Assembly (NCBI RefSeq): GCF_014451325.2
Contig: NZ_JACSCH020000003.1
Coordinates: forward strand, 620,001 to 684,000
Reading direction: 5' to 3'
DNA from: Streptomyces sp. CB02980
GTDB lineage: Bacteria > Actinomycetota > Actinomycetes > Streptomycetales > Streptomycetaceae
DNA: 64,000 nucleotides
Within the stretch, counting starts at the first letter, position 1. Each line of letters starts with the position of its first letter. A program made the position numbers and the translations under genes. The notes beneath the pieces were generated by a model. That model made no database searches. It was not told the origin of the DNA and saw nothing but the letters and a program-made list of their open reading frames with translations. Shown here one piece after another: positions 54,881 through 62,778 of the stretch.

Positions 54881-54933
54881 CGGAAACCGATTTCCGGATC
54901 ACCCCGGTCATGCCGTAGAGTCGTGTTTACCGA

Positions 54934-55007
54934 CGCGGGGTGGAGCAGCTCGGTAGCTCGCTGGGCTCATAACCCAGAGGTCGCAGGTTCAAATCCTGTC
55001 CCCGCTA
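54934..55007 (+). tRNA. Initiator tRNA-fMet(CAT)
   Basis: Starts CGCGGGGTGGAGCAGCTCGG; anticodon loop CTCATAA; the three G-C pairs next to the loop (CTGGG/CCCAG) and the unpaired first acceptor position (C1 against T72) are initiator hallmarks. CCA is not encoded. Confidence 0.95.
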
Positions 55008-55018
55008 CTCAGTAGCAA

Positions 55019-55055
55019 CGAAGGCCCGGATCCAGTCACTGGATCCGGGCCTTCG
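55019..55055 (+). terminator. Terminator after tRNA-fMet
   Basis: CGAAGGCCCGGATCCAGT and its exact reverse complement are separated by a single base: an 18-bp perfect stem. Confidence 0.93.
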
Positions 55056-55074
55056 TCGTTCCCGCATGTCGGCG

Positions 55075-55106
55075 CTTGACCTTTACGCAACGTCAAGATT
55101 TAGCGT
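55075..55106 (+). promoter_or_regulatory. MerR-type promoter of the TipA-like gene
   Basis: -35 TTGACC (55076-55081) and -10 TAGCGT (55101-55106) are 19 bases apart. The dyad CTTGAC (55075-55080) with GTCAAG (55092-55097) lies across the -35 and spacer. The start codon is seven bases after the -10, so the message should be leaderless. This is the architecture of an autoactivated MerR-family promoter. Confidence 0.75.
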
Positions 55107-55113
55107 TCTCGGT

Positions 55114-55854
55114 ATGGAGTGGTCGATCCAAGAGATCGCCAAGAAGGCCGGCACCACCAGTCGCACCCTCCGGCACTACGGGGACCGCGGACTGCTGGAG
55201 CCGAGCCGGATCGGCGCGAACGGTTACCGGTACTACGACCAGGCGGCTCTCGTGCGGCTGCAGCGGATTCTGCTGCTGCGCGAGCTGGGGCTCTCGCTGC
55301 CCGCGATCGCCGAGGTCCTCGCGGGGCAGCGGGACACGTCCGCCGCCCTGCGCACCCATCTCGCACTCCTGGAGCAGGAGCGCGAGCGCATCGGACGGCA
55401 GATCGCCTCGGTGCGGACCACTCTCCACAAGACCGAGAACGGAGAAGAACTCATGGCCGACGAAGTGTTCGACGGTTTCGACCACACGGTGTACGAGCAG
55501 GAGGTCACCGAGCGCTGGGGCCGCGGCGCCTATGAGAAGGCCGACCGCTGGTGGCGCTCGCTCACCGCCGTGCAGAAGAAGATGTTCATGGACGAGCAGT
55601 CCGGCATCGCCCGCGACTTCGCGCGGGCGCTCAGGGACGGTCTCGCCGCCGACAGCGACGAGGTGCAGGCGATCGCGTGGCGCCAGGTCGCGTGGCTGTC
55701 CACCACCACGACCCCGAGCAAGGAGTACCTGATCGGTCTCGGCCGCATGTACGTCGACGACCCGCGCTTCACCGCGAACTACGACAGGCACGGTGAGGGC
55801 ACCGCCGTCCTGGTCCGTGACGCGCTGGAGATCTACGCGGAGCGGAACCTGTAG
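55114..55854 (+). CDS. MerR-family regulator with TipAS-like effector domain
   Basis: A 246-residue TipAL homologue. Residues 1-70 are the MerR winged helix (EWSIQEIAKKAGTTSRTLRH, with GYRYYDQAALVRLQRI), then a coiled-coil dimerisation helix (LALLEQERERIGRQIASVRT), then a TipAS domain from about 110. TipAS in S. lividans captures thiopeptides covalently through a cysteine; this protein contains no cysteine at all, so that chemistry is impossible here. An internal start (ATG in NGEELMADEVFDGF) could give a stand-alone TipAS-like protein, as in tipA. The gene is probably autoregulated from its 19-bp-spacer promoter. Confidence 0.92.
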   Translation: MEWSIQEIAKKAGTTSRTLRHYGDRGLLEPSRIGANGYRYYDQAALVRLQRILLLRELGLSLPAIAEVLAGQRDTSAALRTHLALLEQERERIGRQIASVRTTLHKTENGEELMADEVFDGFDHTVYEQEVTERWGRGAYEKADRWWRSLTAVQKKMFMDEQSGIARDFARALRDGLAADSDEVQAIAWRQVAWLSTTTTPSKEYLIGLGRMYVDDPRFTANYDRHGEGTAVLVRDALEIYAERNL

Positions 55855-55861
55855 CCCGAAC

Positions 55862-55978
55862 GCCCGGCCGAGGAAGACCCCGGCCGAGGAAGACCCCGGC
55901 CGAGGAAGCCCCCGGCCGCCGTAAGCCCCCGGCCGCCGTAAGACCCCGCCGAGTAAGGCCCCGGCCGCCCGAAGTAAA
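55862..55978. repeat. 15-17 bp tandem repeat (CCCCGGCCGAGGAAGAC)
   Basis: Seven imperfect copies follow the TipA-like gene: three with GAGGAAG, two with GCCGTAAG and two shortened. It fills the gap to the next promoter and has no coding role that I can support. Confidence 0.85.
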
Positions 55979-56043
55979 CGGTGGCCAAAACCGCGCCTGT
56001 CACTTTGTGTGCCCGCACTGCCCACCGTAGTGTCACGCGCACC

Positions 56044-56424
56044 ATGAGTGACGAGTGCGTGAGTGACGTACGCCGGCGGGCGCCCGCCGTCCTCGTCCTG
56101 CTCGCGCTCCTCGCCCTCCTCGTCAGCGTCTGCCACGGCTCGCACGGGCACATGCTGCCGCCCTCGGGCTCCGCGGCCGTCGTCTCGGCCCCCGCGCTGC
56201 CGCACGGCTGCGAGCGGTCCGGAGAAGCGTGGTCCTTCGACGTCCACCTCCCCGCGCAGACCGCCGCCGCGCCCCTCGCCGCGCCGGACGCCGGCGGAGC
56301 CGTACTCCTGCCGTACGCGGCCGACCTCCGCACCGATCCCCGCGCGCGCTGTGTCCGGGGCAGGGCGGGACCCGGCCCCGAGCCGGGCCGGCTGCTGATC
56401 GCCCTCGGAGTGGACCGGAACTGA
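56044..56424 (+). CDS. Small exported hypothetical protein
   Basis: A 126-residue protein with one hydrophobic segment near the N-terminus (APAVLVLLALLALLVSVCHG) followed by SHGHMLPPSG. The remainder has HGCERSGEAWSFDVHL and RCVRGRAG, so one disulfide is possible. I do not recognise the family. TAGTGT lies ten bases before the ATG at 56044. It is 61 bases upstream of the cysteine-synthase-like gene and may be in its operon. Confidence 0.65.
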   Translation: MSDECVSDVRRRAPAVLVLLALLALLVSVCHGSHGHMLPPSGSAAVVSAPALPHGCERSGEAWSFDVHLPAQTAAAPLAAPDAGGAVLLPYAADLRTDPRARCVRGRAGPGPEPGRLLIALGVDRN

Positions 56425-56485
56425 GCCGGGTCTCGCCCTCGCGTGACCAGGCCCCCTTCCGCTACACCCCAAGGACGTCCCACCC

Positions 56486-57526
56486 ATGAACCACCTGCTG
56501 TCCGGCAGCCCGCTGCCCGTCGCCGAGCAGACCGTCGGCAACACCCCCGTCCTCCGCACGGACGACGGCTACTGGGCCAAGCTCGAAGGCTTCAACTTCG
56601 GCGGCATCAAGGACCGTGCCGCCCTCTACATGGTCGAACAGGCCCGCCGGCGCGGTGAGCTGCGGCCCGGCGCCCCGATCGTCGAATCGACCTCCGGGAC
56701 CCTCGGCCTCGGTCTCGCGCTCGCCGGGGTCCTCCACGGCCATCCGGTGCACGTCGTCACCGACCCCGGCCTCGAACCGATCGTCGAGCGGATGCTCGTC
56801 GCCCACGGCGCCCGGGTCCATGTCGTACCGGAGCCGAGCCCCCGGGGCGGCTGGCAGCAGGCCCGGATGGACCGGGTCGCCGAGCTGCTCGTGAGCCTCG
56901 ACGGGTCCTGGTGGCCCGACCAGTACGGCAACCCGGACAACCCCGACGCGTACGCGGGGCTCGCCGCCGAGCTGTCCCGGCAGCTCGACCGGATCGACGT
57001 CCTCGTCTGCGCGGTCGGCACCGGCGGCCACTCGGCCGGGATCTCCCGGGCCCTGCGCGCCACCGGCAGCCCCGCGCTCGAACTCGTCGGCGTGGACTCC
57101 GTCGGCTCCACCGTCTTCGGCCTGCCGGCCGGGGAGCGGCTGATGCGCGGCCTCGGCTCCTCCATCCACCCGGGCAACGTGGACCACGGCGCCTTCGACG
57201 AGATCCACTGGGTGGGCCCCGCCGAGGCGGTCCGGGCGGCCCGCCGGCTGGCCTCGCGTCAGTTCGCCACGGGCGGCTGGAGCGTCGGCGCGGTCGCGCT
57301 GGTCGCCGGGTGGCTGGCCCGGACCCGGCCGCGCGGGACGCGGATCGCGGCGGTCTTCCCCGACGGGCCGCAGCGGTACTTCGACACCGTCTTCAACGAC
57401 GAGTTCTGCGCGGCCCACGGTCTCCTCGACGGGCCCGTACGGGAGGATCCCGCGGGGTACGTCTCCGCCGACGCGGTCAGCGGCTGGACCCGCAGGGTCA
57501 TGGACCGGACGGGGTCGGCGCGTTGA
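56486..57526 (+). CDS. PLP-dependent cysteine-synthase-family enzyme
   Basis: A 346-residue fold-type II PLP enzyme. The PLP lysine is in [18 protein letters not shown]; substrate loop [15 protein letters not shown]; the glycine-rich phosphate-binding loop is [14 protein letters not shown]. It lacks the usual SVKDR context of O-acetylserine sulfhydrylases (KDRAA preceded by GGI), and the substrate loop STSGTLG differs from STSGNTG, so its amino-acid substrate is probably not standard O-acetylserine. The stop overlaps the MFS start (TTGA), so product export is the natural guess. Confidence 0.88.
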   Translation: MNHLLSGSPLPVAEQTVGNTPVLRTDDGYWAKLEGFNFGGIKDRAALYMVEQARRRGELRPGAPIVESTSGTLGLGLALAGVLHGHPVHVVTDPGLEPIVERMLVAHGARVHVVPEPSPRGGWQQARMDRVAELLVSLDGSWWPDQYGNPDNPDAYAGLAAELSRQLDRIDVLVCAVGTGGHSAGISRALRATGSPALELVGVDSVGSTVFGLPAGERLMRGLGSSIHPGNVDHGAFDEIHWVGPAEAVRAARRLASRQFATGGWSVGAVALVAGWLARTRPRGTRIAAVFPDGPQRYFDTVFNDEFCAAHGLLDGPVREDPAGYVSADAVSGWTRRVMDRTGSAR

Positions 57527-58746
57527 CCACGGCGGCGGCCCCGCCCGAGGGCGGCGTCTGGAAGCAGAGCCGTACCTTCGAACCGGCCGTCCGGCTCCTC
57601 TTCCTCAACCAGCTCACCATCAACCTCGGCTTCTACATGCTCATGCCGTACCTGGCCGCGCACCTCGCGGACGGGCTCGGCATGGCGGCCTGGGCGGTCG
57701 GGCTCGTGCTCGGCGCCCGGAACCTCTCCCAGCAGGGCATGTTCCTCGTCGGCGGGGCGCTCGCCGACCGGCTCGGCTTCAAGCCGCTCATCGTGGCGGG
57801 CTGCGCGCTGCGGACGGCGGGCTTCGGGGCCCTCGCGTTCGCGCAGTCGCTCCCGATGCTGATCGCCGCCTCGCTCGCGACCGGGCTCGCGGGGGCGCTG
57901 TTCAACCCCGCCGTACGGGCCTGTCTCGCGGCGGAGGCGGGGGAGGAGCGCCGGGTCGAGGCCTTCGCGCTGTTCAACGTCTACTACCAGGCGGGCATTC
58001 TGCTCGGGCCGCTCGTGGGGGTGGCCCTGACGGGGGTGTCGTTCCGGCTGACGTGTGTGGTGGCGGCGGTGCTGTTCGCCGGGCTGACCCTCGTACAGCT
58101 CCGGTACATGCCCGCACGCGGGGAGCGGCGGGAGCGGGACGGAGAGGGGCGCGGGCAGTTCCGCACGGTGCTCTCCCACCGCACCTTCTGGCTCTTCTCG
58201 CTCGCGATGACCGGCTCGTACGTGCTGTCCTTCCAGGTCTATCTGGCGCTGCCGCTCGCCGCCGGCGGCACGGGGTCCACGACGGCGCTCTTCGTCGTCT
58301 CCGCCCTGGTCGCGCTCGCCGGGCAGCTGCGGATCACCGCCTGGTGCAAGCGGCGGCTGAGCCGGGAGCGGTGTCTGGTCCTCGGGCTCGCCCTGATGGG
58401 CGGTGCCTTCCTGCTCCCGGCGGCCCTGGGCCGGGGCCTGGTGGGGCTGCTGCTGTGCTCGGCGGTCCTGGCCGTCGCGAACGCGGTGCTCTACCCGTAC
58501 GAGATGGACACCGTCGTCGCCCTCTCCCGGGGGCGCTGGGTGGCCACCCACTACGGGCTCTACAACACGGTGTGCGGGATCGGGATCACCCTCGGGAACC
58601 TGGGGACGGGCGCGCTGCTCGACGTGACCGGGTGGTCGGCGGTGCCGTGGCTGGCGCTGTGCGCGGTGGGGCTGGGGTGCGCGGCGGCGATGGCCCTCCT
58701 GGCGAGGGGCGGGCGGCTGGCGGAGGGAGCGGCGCCGGCGGACTGA
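57523..58746 (+). CDS. MFS transporter coupled to the cysteine-synthase-like enzyme
   Basis: A 407-residue major facilitator with about 12 membrane segments ([20 protein letters not shown] is the first). The signature loop is [18 protein letters not shown], and motif [16 protein letters not shown] lies in segment 5. The start is inferred as the TTG at 57523-57525, overlapping the upstream stop; no better in-frame start precedes the first membrane segment. The overlap argues that it exports or imports the product of the PLP enzyme. Confidence 0.85.
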   Translation: MTTAAAPPEGGVWKQSRTFEPAVRLLFLNQLTINLGFYMLMPYLAAHLADGLGMAAWAVGLVLGARNLSQQGMFLVGGALADRLGFKPLIVAGCALRTAGFGALAFAQSLPMLIAASLATGLAGALFNPAVRACLAAEAGEERRVEAFALFNVYYQAGILLGPLVGVALTGVSFRLTCVVAAVLFAGLTLVQLRYMPARGERRERDGEGRGQFRTVLSHRTFWLFSLAMTGSYVLSFQVYLALPLAAGGTGSTTALFVVSALVALAGQLRITAWCKRRLSRERCLVLGLALMGGAFLLPAALGRGLVGLLLCSAVLAVANAVLYPYEMDTVVALSRGRWVATHYGLYNTVCGIGITLGNLGTGALLDVTGWSAVPWLALCAVGLGCAAAMALLARGGRLAEGAAPAD

Positions 58747-58870
58747 GCGGCGCCGGCGGACTGAGCCGGGGCACGGCCTCCGTCCGTACGCGCGTGGCCG
58801 GGCCCGCCCCGCCTCCACGCGCGCGTGGCCGGGCCCGCTCCGCCTCCGCGCGCGTGGCCGGGCCCTTCCC
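58739..58870. repeat. Duplications and tandem repeats after the MFS gene
   Basis: A 19-base unit spanning the MFS stop codon (CGGCGCCGGCGGACTGAGC) is exactly duplicated. It is followed by three copies of a roughly 26-base unit built on GCGCGTGGCCGGGCCCG. No gene is supported in the gap. Confidence 0.75.
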
Positions 58871-58983
58871 CCGGTTCGTACGCCAGTCGGCCCCGCGGGA
58901 GTCGCCGCCCAAGGCGGCGGCGGCCACCCTGGGAGGGCGCGGTACGGGCCGCGGCCGGGTTCGGACCGGGCAGGAGAGCACAG

Positions 58984-60210
58984 GTGGGGCACCCCCCAGG
59001 AGTGATCGGCGGGCGGCGGGGCGGCGAGGGCCGCCCGTACGGGGGCGCCCGGAGGTTCATCCGGGCGCTGCCGCCGCTGATCATCGTGGGCGGTGTCTTC
59101 TTCGACGTCCTGACGCCGCCCAAGTACAGCGCGGCGCCGATGTTCTCCGCCGCCCCGCTGATCGCGGCGCCCTTCTTCTCCACCCTCACGACGCTGCTCA
59201 CCGGGATCGCGGCCGTCCTCGCCTCCGTCGGGCTACACATCTACAACGACACCGCGACCGAGATCCCGTCGCTCACCGAGTTCCTGACCGTGCTCACGGT
59301 CTCCGCGCTCGCCATGCTTATCAACCGGGTCGTCCTCCGCAGCGGCGAGCGGCTCGCCTCGGCGCGGGTCATCGCGGAGACCGCGCAGAAGGCGGTGCTG
59401 CCGACGCCCGCCGAGCGGATCGGCGGGCTGCAGTGCGCGGCGCGGTACGAGGCGGCGCAGGCGGACGCGTTCATCGGCGGCGATCTGTTCGCCGTCCAGG
59501 ACACCCCCTACGGGGTACGGCTCGTGGTCGGCGACGTCCGCGGGAAGGGCATGGACGCGGTCGAGGCCGTCGCCGTCGTCATCGGGGCGTTCCGGGAGGC
59601 GGCCGAACAGGAACGGACGCTGGAGGGCGTGGCGCAGCGGCTGGAACGTGCCCTCGCCCGGGAGGGCACCCGCAGGCACGGGTTCGACGCCTTCGAGGGG
59701 TTCACGACGGCCGTCCTCGCCGAGATCCCGCGCGGTGACGGGGGCGGCACCTTCGACGGTTTCGTACGGGTCGTCAACCGCGGGCACCCGCCTCCGCTGA
59801 TGCTGTACGCGGACGGGCGCCTGGACTCGATGGAGCCGGGCGAGCCCGCGCTGCCGCTCGGCATGGGCGATCTGGCGTCGTGGCCGGACCGGGCCGAGGC
59901 GCGGCCGTATCCGCCGGGCGCGACGCTGCTCTTCTACACCGACGGTCTCTCGGAGGCGCGGAACGCCGAGGGTGTCTTCTACGACCCGGGGGAACGGCTT
60001 GCCGGGCGGATCTTCCCCGGGCCCGAGGAACTGCTCGACGCGCTCGTGGACGACGTACGGCTGCACACCGGCGGCGGGTCGACCGACGACATGGCGCTGC
60101 TCGCGGTGAGCCGTCCGGCGACCGGGCAGCCGGAGCGGCGCCGGACGATGCCGGTGGTGCCGCCGGGCGGGTCCGGTTCCCCCGGCGGCGGGCCCGGTCA
60201 CCGGCCGTAG
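58984..60210 (+). CDS. Membrane-bound SpoIIE-family (PP2C) phosphatase
   Basis: A 408-residue phosphatase. Residues about 25-110 hold three membrane segments (LPPLIIVGGVFFDVL, LIAAPFFSTLTTLLTGIAAV, FLTVLTVSALAMLI). The PP2C domain has the metal-binding Asp residues in DAFIGGDLFAVQDTPYG, VVGDVRGKGMDAVEAVAVV, FYTDGLSEARN and GGSTDDMALL. Such enzymes dephosphorylate anti-sigma-factor antagonists in Streptomyces. The chosen GTG at 58984 has AGGAG seven bases before it; a later GTG at 59002 is less likely. The C-terminal tail is Pro/Gly-rich. Confidence 0.92.
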   Translation: MGHPPGVIGGRRGGEGRPYGGARRFIRALPPLIIVGGVFFDVLTPPKYSAAPMFSAAPLIAAPFFSTLTTLLTGIAAVLASVGLHIYNDTATEIPSLTEFLTVLTVSALAMLINRVVLRSGERLASARVIAETAQKAVLPTPAERIGGLQCAARYEAAQADAFIGGDLFAVQDTPYGVRLVVGDVRGKGMDAVEAVAVVIGAFREAAEQERTLEGVAQRLERALAREGTRRHGFDAFEGFTTAVLAEIPRGDGGGTFDGFVRVVNRGHPPPLMLYADGRLDSMEPGEPALPLGMGDLASWPDRAEARPYPPGATLLFYTDGLSEARNAEGVFYDPGERLAGRIFPGPEELLDALVDDVRLHTGGGSTDDMALLAVSRPATGQPERRRTMPVVPPGGSGSPGGGPGHRP

Positions 60211-60236
60211 TCGCGAGGTGTCACTGCGATAACAAT

Positions 60237-60249
60237 TGACATAACGTCA
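60237..60249. promoter_or_regulatory. TGACATAACGTCA palindrome
   Basis: A 13-base dyad TGAC-N5-GTCA in an A/T-rich patch, flanked by direct repeats TCGCGAGG (60211 and 60252). It overlaps a TTGACA at 60236-60241. It lies between the phosphatase gene and the riboswitch and could be an operator for the downstream M23 gene. Confidence 0.4.
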
Positions 60250-60411
60250 GATCGCGAGGGTTTCGGCGTCCCTTGCTGAAGGGGGGTCAACTCGGACCAT
60301 TCCCTCCCAATTCAATGAATGATCAAGAGGAACAGCTTGGAATCGGCACCCCGTGTCTATTAACGTTCGATAACGCAGTGCGGTCGTCCCAGCCGTCGCA
60401 AGAGGCGGCAC

Positions 60412-60546
60412 CGTGCGCACGCGCCGAATCCTGAAAAGGAACCGGGGAACCACTACTTGGGGTGAATCGAGCCCTTCGCACTTGTGCGACCGTGCTCGTA
60501 GGAGACCTTCCTGCTCCGAACCCGTCAGCTAACCCGGTAGGCGAGA
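60412..60546 (+). ncRNA. c-di-AMP riboswitch (ydaO-yuaA class)
   Basis: The leader of the M23 gene has the conserved ydaO core in order: GAAAAGGAACCGGGGAACCA (about 60433), CTTGGGGTGAATC (about 60456), GTAGGAGACCTTCC, and CCGAACCCGTCAGCTAACCC then GGTAGGCG at the end. GCGCC at 60421 can pair with GGCG at the end to close the outer stem. In Streptomyces this class controls cell-wall hydrolase genes such as rpfA in response to c-di-AMP. The end of the element is about 10 bases from the Shine-Dalgarno. Boundaries are approximate. Confidence 0.9.
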
Positions 60547-60569
60547 AGGAAGGAAAGGAGCGCGCCTCC

Positions 60570-61730
60570 GTGGCGTCCAACACTCCCGCACCAGAAGCCC
60601 CCTTCGATGCCTTCGGTGGTGGTGCGGGTCCTGCCGCCCCGGACACCGAGTGGAACCCCACCGAGGGATCCCTCCGCGCCGAGAGCCGCTCCGGCGGCCG
60701 CCACCGTGTCGTCAAGCAGCGCTCCAACTTCGCCCGTTCCTCCACCGTCCTCGGTGTCGGTGTGATCGCGGCCGTCGGTGCGGGTGGCCTCGCCACCGCG
60801 CAGGAGAAGCCCCCGGTGGCCATATCGCTTCCGGACCTGCCCGACCTCAACCTGCCGGACGCGCACGACCTCCCCGGTGTCGGCGACCTCCTCCCCGAGG
60901 AGACCCACGAGACGGTCAGCGCGGCCCGCGCCAACCCGAACCCGCTCACCAGCGCCACGTACGCCACCCTCGACGACGAGCAGGGCACCAAGGCCCCGCA
61001 GATGCAGCAGGCCGGCCTGGTCACCCAGGACGGTCCGGCCGCCAAGGCCGCGCCCGGCGCCGGCGACGCGGGCGAGGCCCTGCGCGCCCGCATCCTCCAG
61101 CAGGCCGAGCAGCAGCAGGCCTCCGCCGACGCCGCCGACAAGGCCGCCGCGGAGAAGGCGGCGGCCGAGAAGGCCGCCGCTGAGGCCGCGGCCAAGGCCG
61201 ACGCCGCGGAGAAGGCGGCCGCCGAGGCGAAGGCCAAGGCCGAGGCGGAGGCCAAGGCGAAGGCGGAAGCCGAGGCCAAGGCGAAGGCCGAGGCGGCGGC
61301 CGAGGCCGAGCGCCTCGCCAAGCTGGCCGCGAGCTACACGCTGCCGCTCTCCTCGTACAGCCTCAGCGCCACCTACATGCAGTCCGGCTCGATGTGGTCC
61401 TCCGGCTACCACACCGGCCTCGACTTCGCCGCTCCCACCGGCACCCCGCTCAAGGCGGTCCACGGCGGCACCGTCAAGTCGGCGGGCTGGTCCGGCTCGT
61501 ACGGCTACCGCGTCGTCCTGGAACTCTCGGACGGCACCGAGATCTGGTACGCCCACATGTCCTCCATGACGGTCTCCGCCGGCCAGACCGTGGGCACCGG
61601 CGAGACGATCGGCCGCGTCGGCGCCACCGGCAACGTCACCGGCGCCCACCTCCACATGGAGGTCCACACGCCCGGCGGCTCCGGCCTCGACCCGGCGGAG
61701 TGGCTGCGCTCCAAGGGCCTGAGCCTCTGA
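60570..61730 (+). CDS. Secreted M23 peptidoglycan hydrolase with coiled-coil segment
   Basis: A 386-residue exported endopeptidase of the LytM type. An N-terminal, Gly/Pro-rich cytosolic part ends in RHRVVKQRSNFARSS, then a hydrophobic export segment (TVLGVGVIAAVGAGGLATA). A long Ala/Glu/Lys coiled coil (AAEKAAAEKAAAEAAAKADA and following, about 185-255) precedes the M23 domain: GYHTGLDFAAPTGTPLKAVH with zinc-binding His and Asp, WYAHMSSMTVSAGQTVG, and GAHLHMEVHTPGG with the last ligand. All zinc ligands are present. The GTG at 60570 has AAGGAG nine bases upstream. Expression is expected to fall or rise with c-di-AMP through the riboswitch. Confidence 0.93.
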   Translation: MASNTPAPEAPFDAFGGGAGPAAPDTEWNPTEGSLRAESRSGGRHRVVKQRSNFARSSTVLGVGVIAAVGAGGLATAQEKPPVAISLPDLPDLNLPDAHDLPGVGDLLPEETHETVSAARANPNPLTSATYATLDDEQGTKAPQMQQAGLVTQDGPAAKAAPGAGDAGEALRARILQQAEQQQASADAADKAAAEKAAAEKAAAEAAAKADAAEKAAAEAKAKAEAEAKAKAEAEAKAKAEAAAEAERLAKLAASYTLPLSSYSLSATYMQSGSMWSSGYHTGLDFAAPTGTPLKAVHGGTVKSAGWSGSYGYRVVLELSDGTEIWYAHMSSMTVSAGQTVGTGETIGRVGATGNVTGAHLHMEVHTPGGSGLDPAEWLRSKGLSL

Positions 61731-61739
61731 CCCACCCGG

Positions 61740-61758
61740 GTCGCCACGACGGCGACCA
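61740..61758. terminator. Short hairpin between convergent genes
   Basis: GGTCGCC and GGCGACC pair around ACGAC, 10 bases after the M23 stop and 13 before the Cys-rich protein stop. Confidence 0.65.
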
Positions 61759-61770
61759 GGTCCGTCCGCC

Positions 61771-62259
61771 CTACCGCGCGGGCGCGCCGGCCCCGGCCTC
61801 CGCCACCCAGGCGTCCAGCTGCTCCCGGGTGGTGCCGGGGTCGGCGACCAGCGCACCCAGGTCGTCGCCCTCGACGACGGTGGTCGCCAGGGCCGGGCAC
61901 CTGCGGCAGCCCTCCACACCGACCTGAACCCACCACTTGCAGTGGGCGCGCAGATGACACCGCGGCACGCTCCGATGCTCGTCCGCCGGCGTTGCGGCCA
62001 CCCGCTCCACCAGGCCGCAGTCATTGCCCCTGCGGTGCAGACAGTTGCTGACGCAGTGCGACGCGAAGCGCAGGACCCGGGTCGGCTCGACATCCTTCGG
62101 GATGACCGGCAGGACGTCTGCGGCCGGCACGGGATCGGCGAGGTACACGACCTCGCCGCCCTGCCCCGACCGCACTCCCAGGACGACCGACTCCGGTGCG
62201 TCGGCCTTGCCGCTCGGGCACCATGTCCTGCTCGCCCCGGAACGGTCCGCGGTGCTCAT
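61771..62259 (-). CDS. Cysteine-rich cytosolic protein of unknown function
   Basis: A 162-residue protein with eight cysteines, at about residues 14, 69, 73, 81, 101, 107, 118 and 121, plus nearby histidines: SHCVSNCLHRRGNDCGL, RCHLRAHCKWW, EGCRRCP. This pattern suggests a metal or Fe-S site. It begins MSTADRSGASRTWCPSG, and SVVLGVRSGQGGEVVYLADP is well-ordered-looking. The ATG at 62257-62259 has GAGGAG six bases upstream; an ATG two codons earlier overlaps it too closely. I recall similar uncharacterised proteins in actinobacteria but no function. It follows a secreted peptide gene by 30 bases. Confidence 0.75.
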   Translation of the reverse strand: MSTADRSGASRTWCPSGKADAPESVVLGVRSGQGGEVVYLADPVPAADVLPVIPKDVEPTRVLRFASHCVSNCLHRRGNDCGLVERVAATPADEHRSVPRCHLRAHCKWWVQVGVEGCRRCPALATTVVEGDDLGALVADPGTTREQLDAWVAEAGAGAPAR

Positions 62260-62289
62260 CTCCATCTCCTCGTCCGTCGAGTGGGACCG

Positions 62290-62505
62290 CTAGACGATCT
62301 GGCCGGCGCAGGCCGGAGTGCAGGCCGCTGCCGTGCGCTCCTGCTCGACCGCCTTGGCCAGGTGCGCCTCCAGCTGCGCCGAGGTGATCTGCCCGGGCTT
62401 GGGCGAGGACTGCGCGGACGCGGCACCCGCTCCGCCGAGAACGAGCGCGGCGGCCGCGAACGCGGCTGCGGTACCCCCGACGGCGGGGCGACTCGTGTAC
62501 TTCAT
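62290..62505 (-). CDS. Small secreted peptide with a C-terminal Cys pair
   Basis: A 71-residue preprotein. Signal peptide to about residue 31 (AAAFAAAALVLGGAGAASA), leaving a mature peptide of about 40 residues: a polar helix (ITSAQLEAHLAKAVEQERTA) and a terminal AACTPACAGQIV with C-x3-C. First gene of a two-gene unit with the Cys-rich protein. It could be a disulfide-containing signal or toxin, a metal-binding peptide, or a modified-peptide precursor. None of these is shown by the sequence. Confidence 0.7.
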   Translation of the reverse strand: MKYTSRPAVGGTAAAFAAAALVLGGAGAASAQSSPKPGQITSAQLEAHLAKAVEQERTAAACTPACAGQIV

Positions 62506-62612
62506 GCTGCAACCTCCTGGATGGGTACGAAAGGTGTACCGGCACGCTAGGAGGCCCCGGAGACCATCACCGGCAGTTCGGGGCGGCTCTTGGGAGGCGG
62601 TCGCGTCCGTTC

Positions 62613-62778
62613 CTAGGGGGTGTCTTGCCGATCAGGCCGGGCTCGCGGCGTCTGGCACCGCGCCTCGCCGCGTTGTCGTCGGTCGCCAACGCTCCGCGTT
62701 GACTCCCTCCTCCGCCTTGCGATGCACGGCACCAGACGCCGCTCCCTGATCCGGCCTGATCGACAAGACACCCCCTAG
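62613..62778. mobile_element. MITE-like palindromic element, 166 bp
   Basis: Terminal inverted repeats of 28 bases with a single mismatch (CTAGGGGGTGTCTTG at the outer end) bound a 166-base element with further internal pairing (GGCGTCTGG at 62647 with CCAGACGCC at 62732). Both ends are CTAG, which can be target duplication plus repeat end. It codes for nothing convincing. I recall very similar palindromes scattered through Streptomyces genomes; they look like non-autonomous derivatives of an insertion sequence. The prsW stop codon lies inside the right-hand CTAG. Confidence 0.8.
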
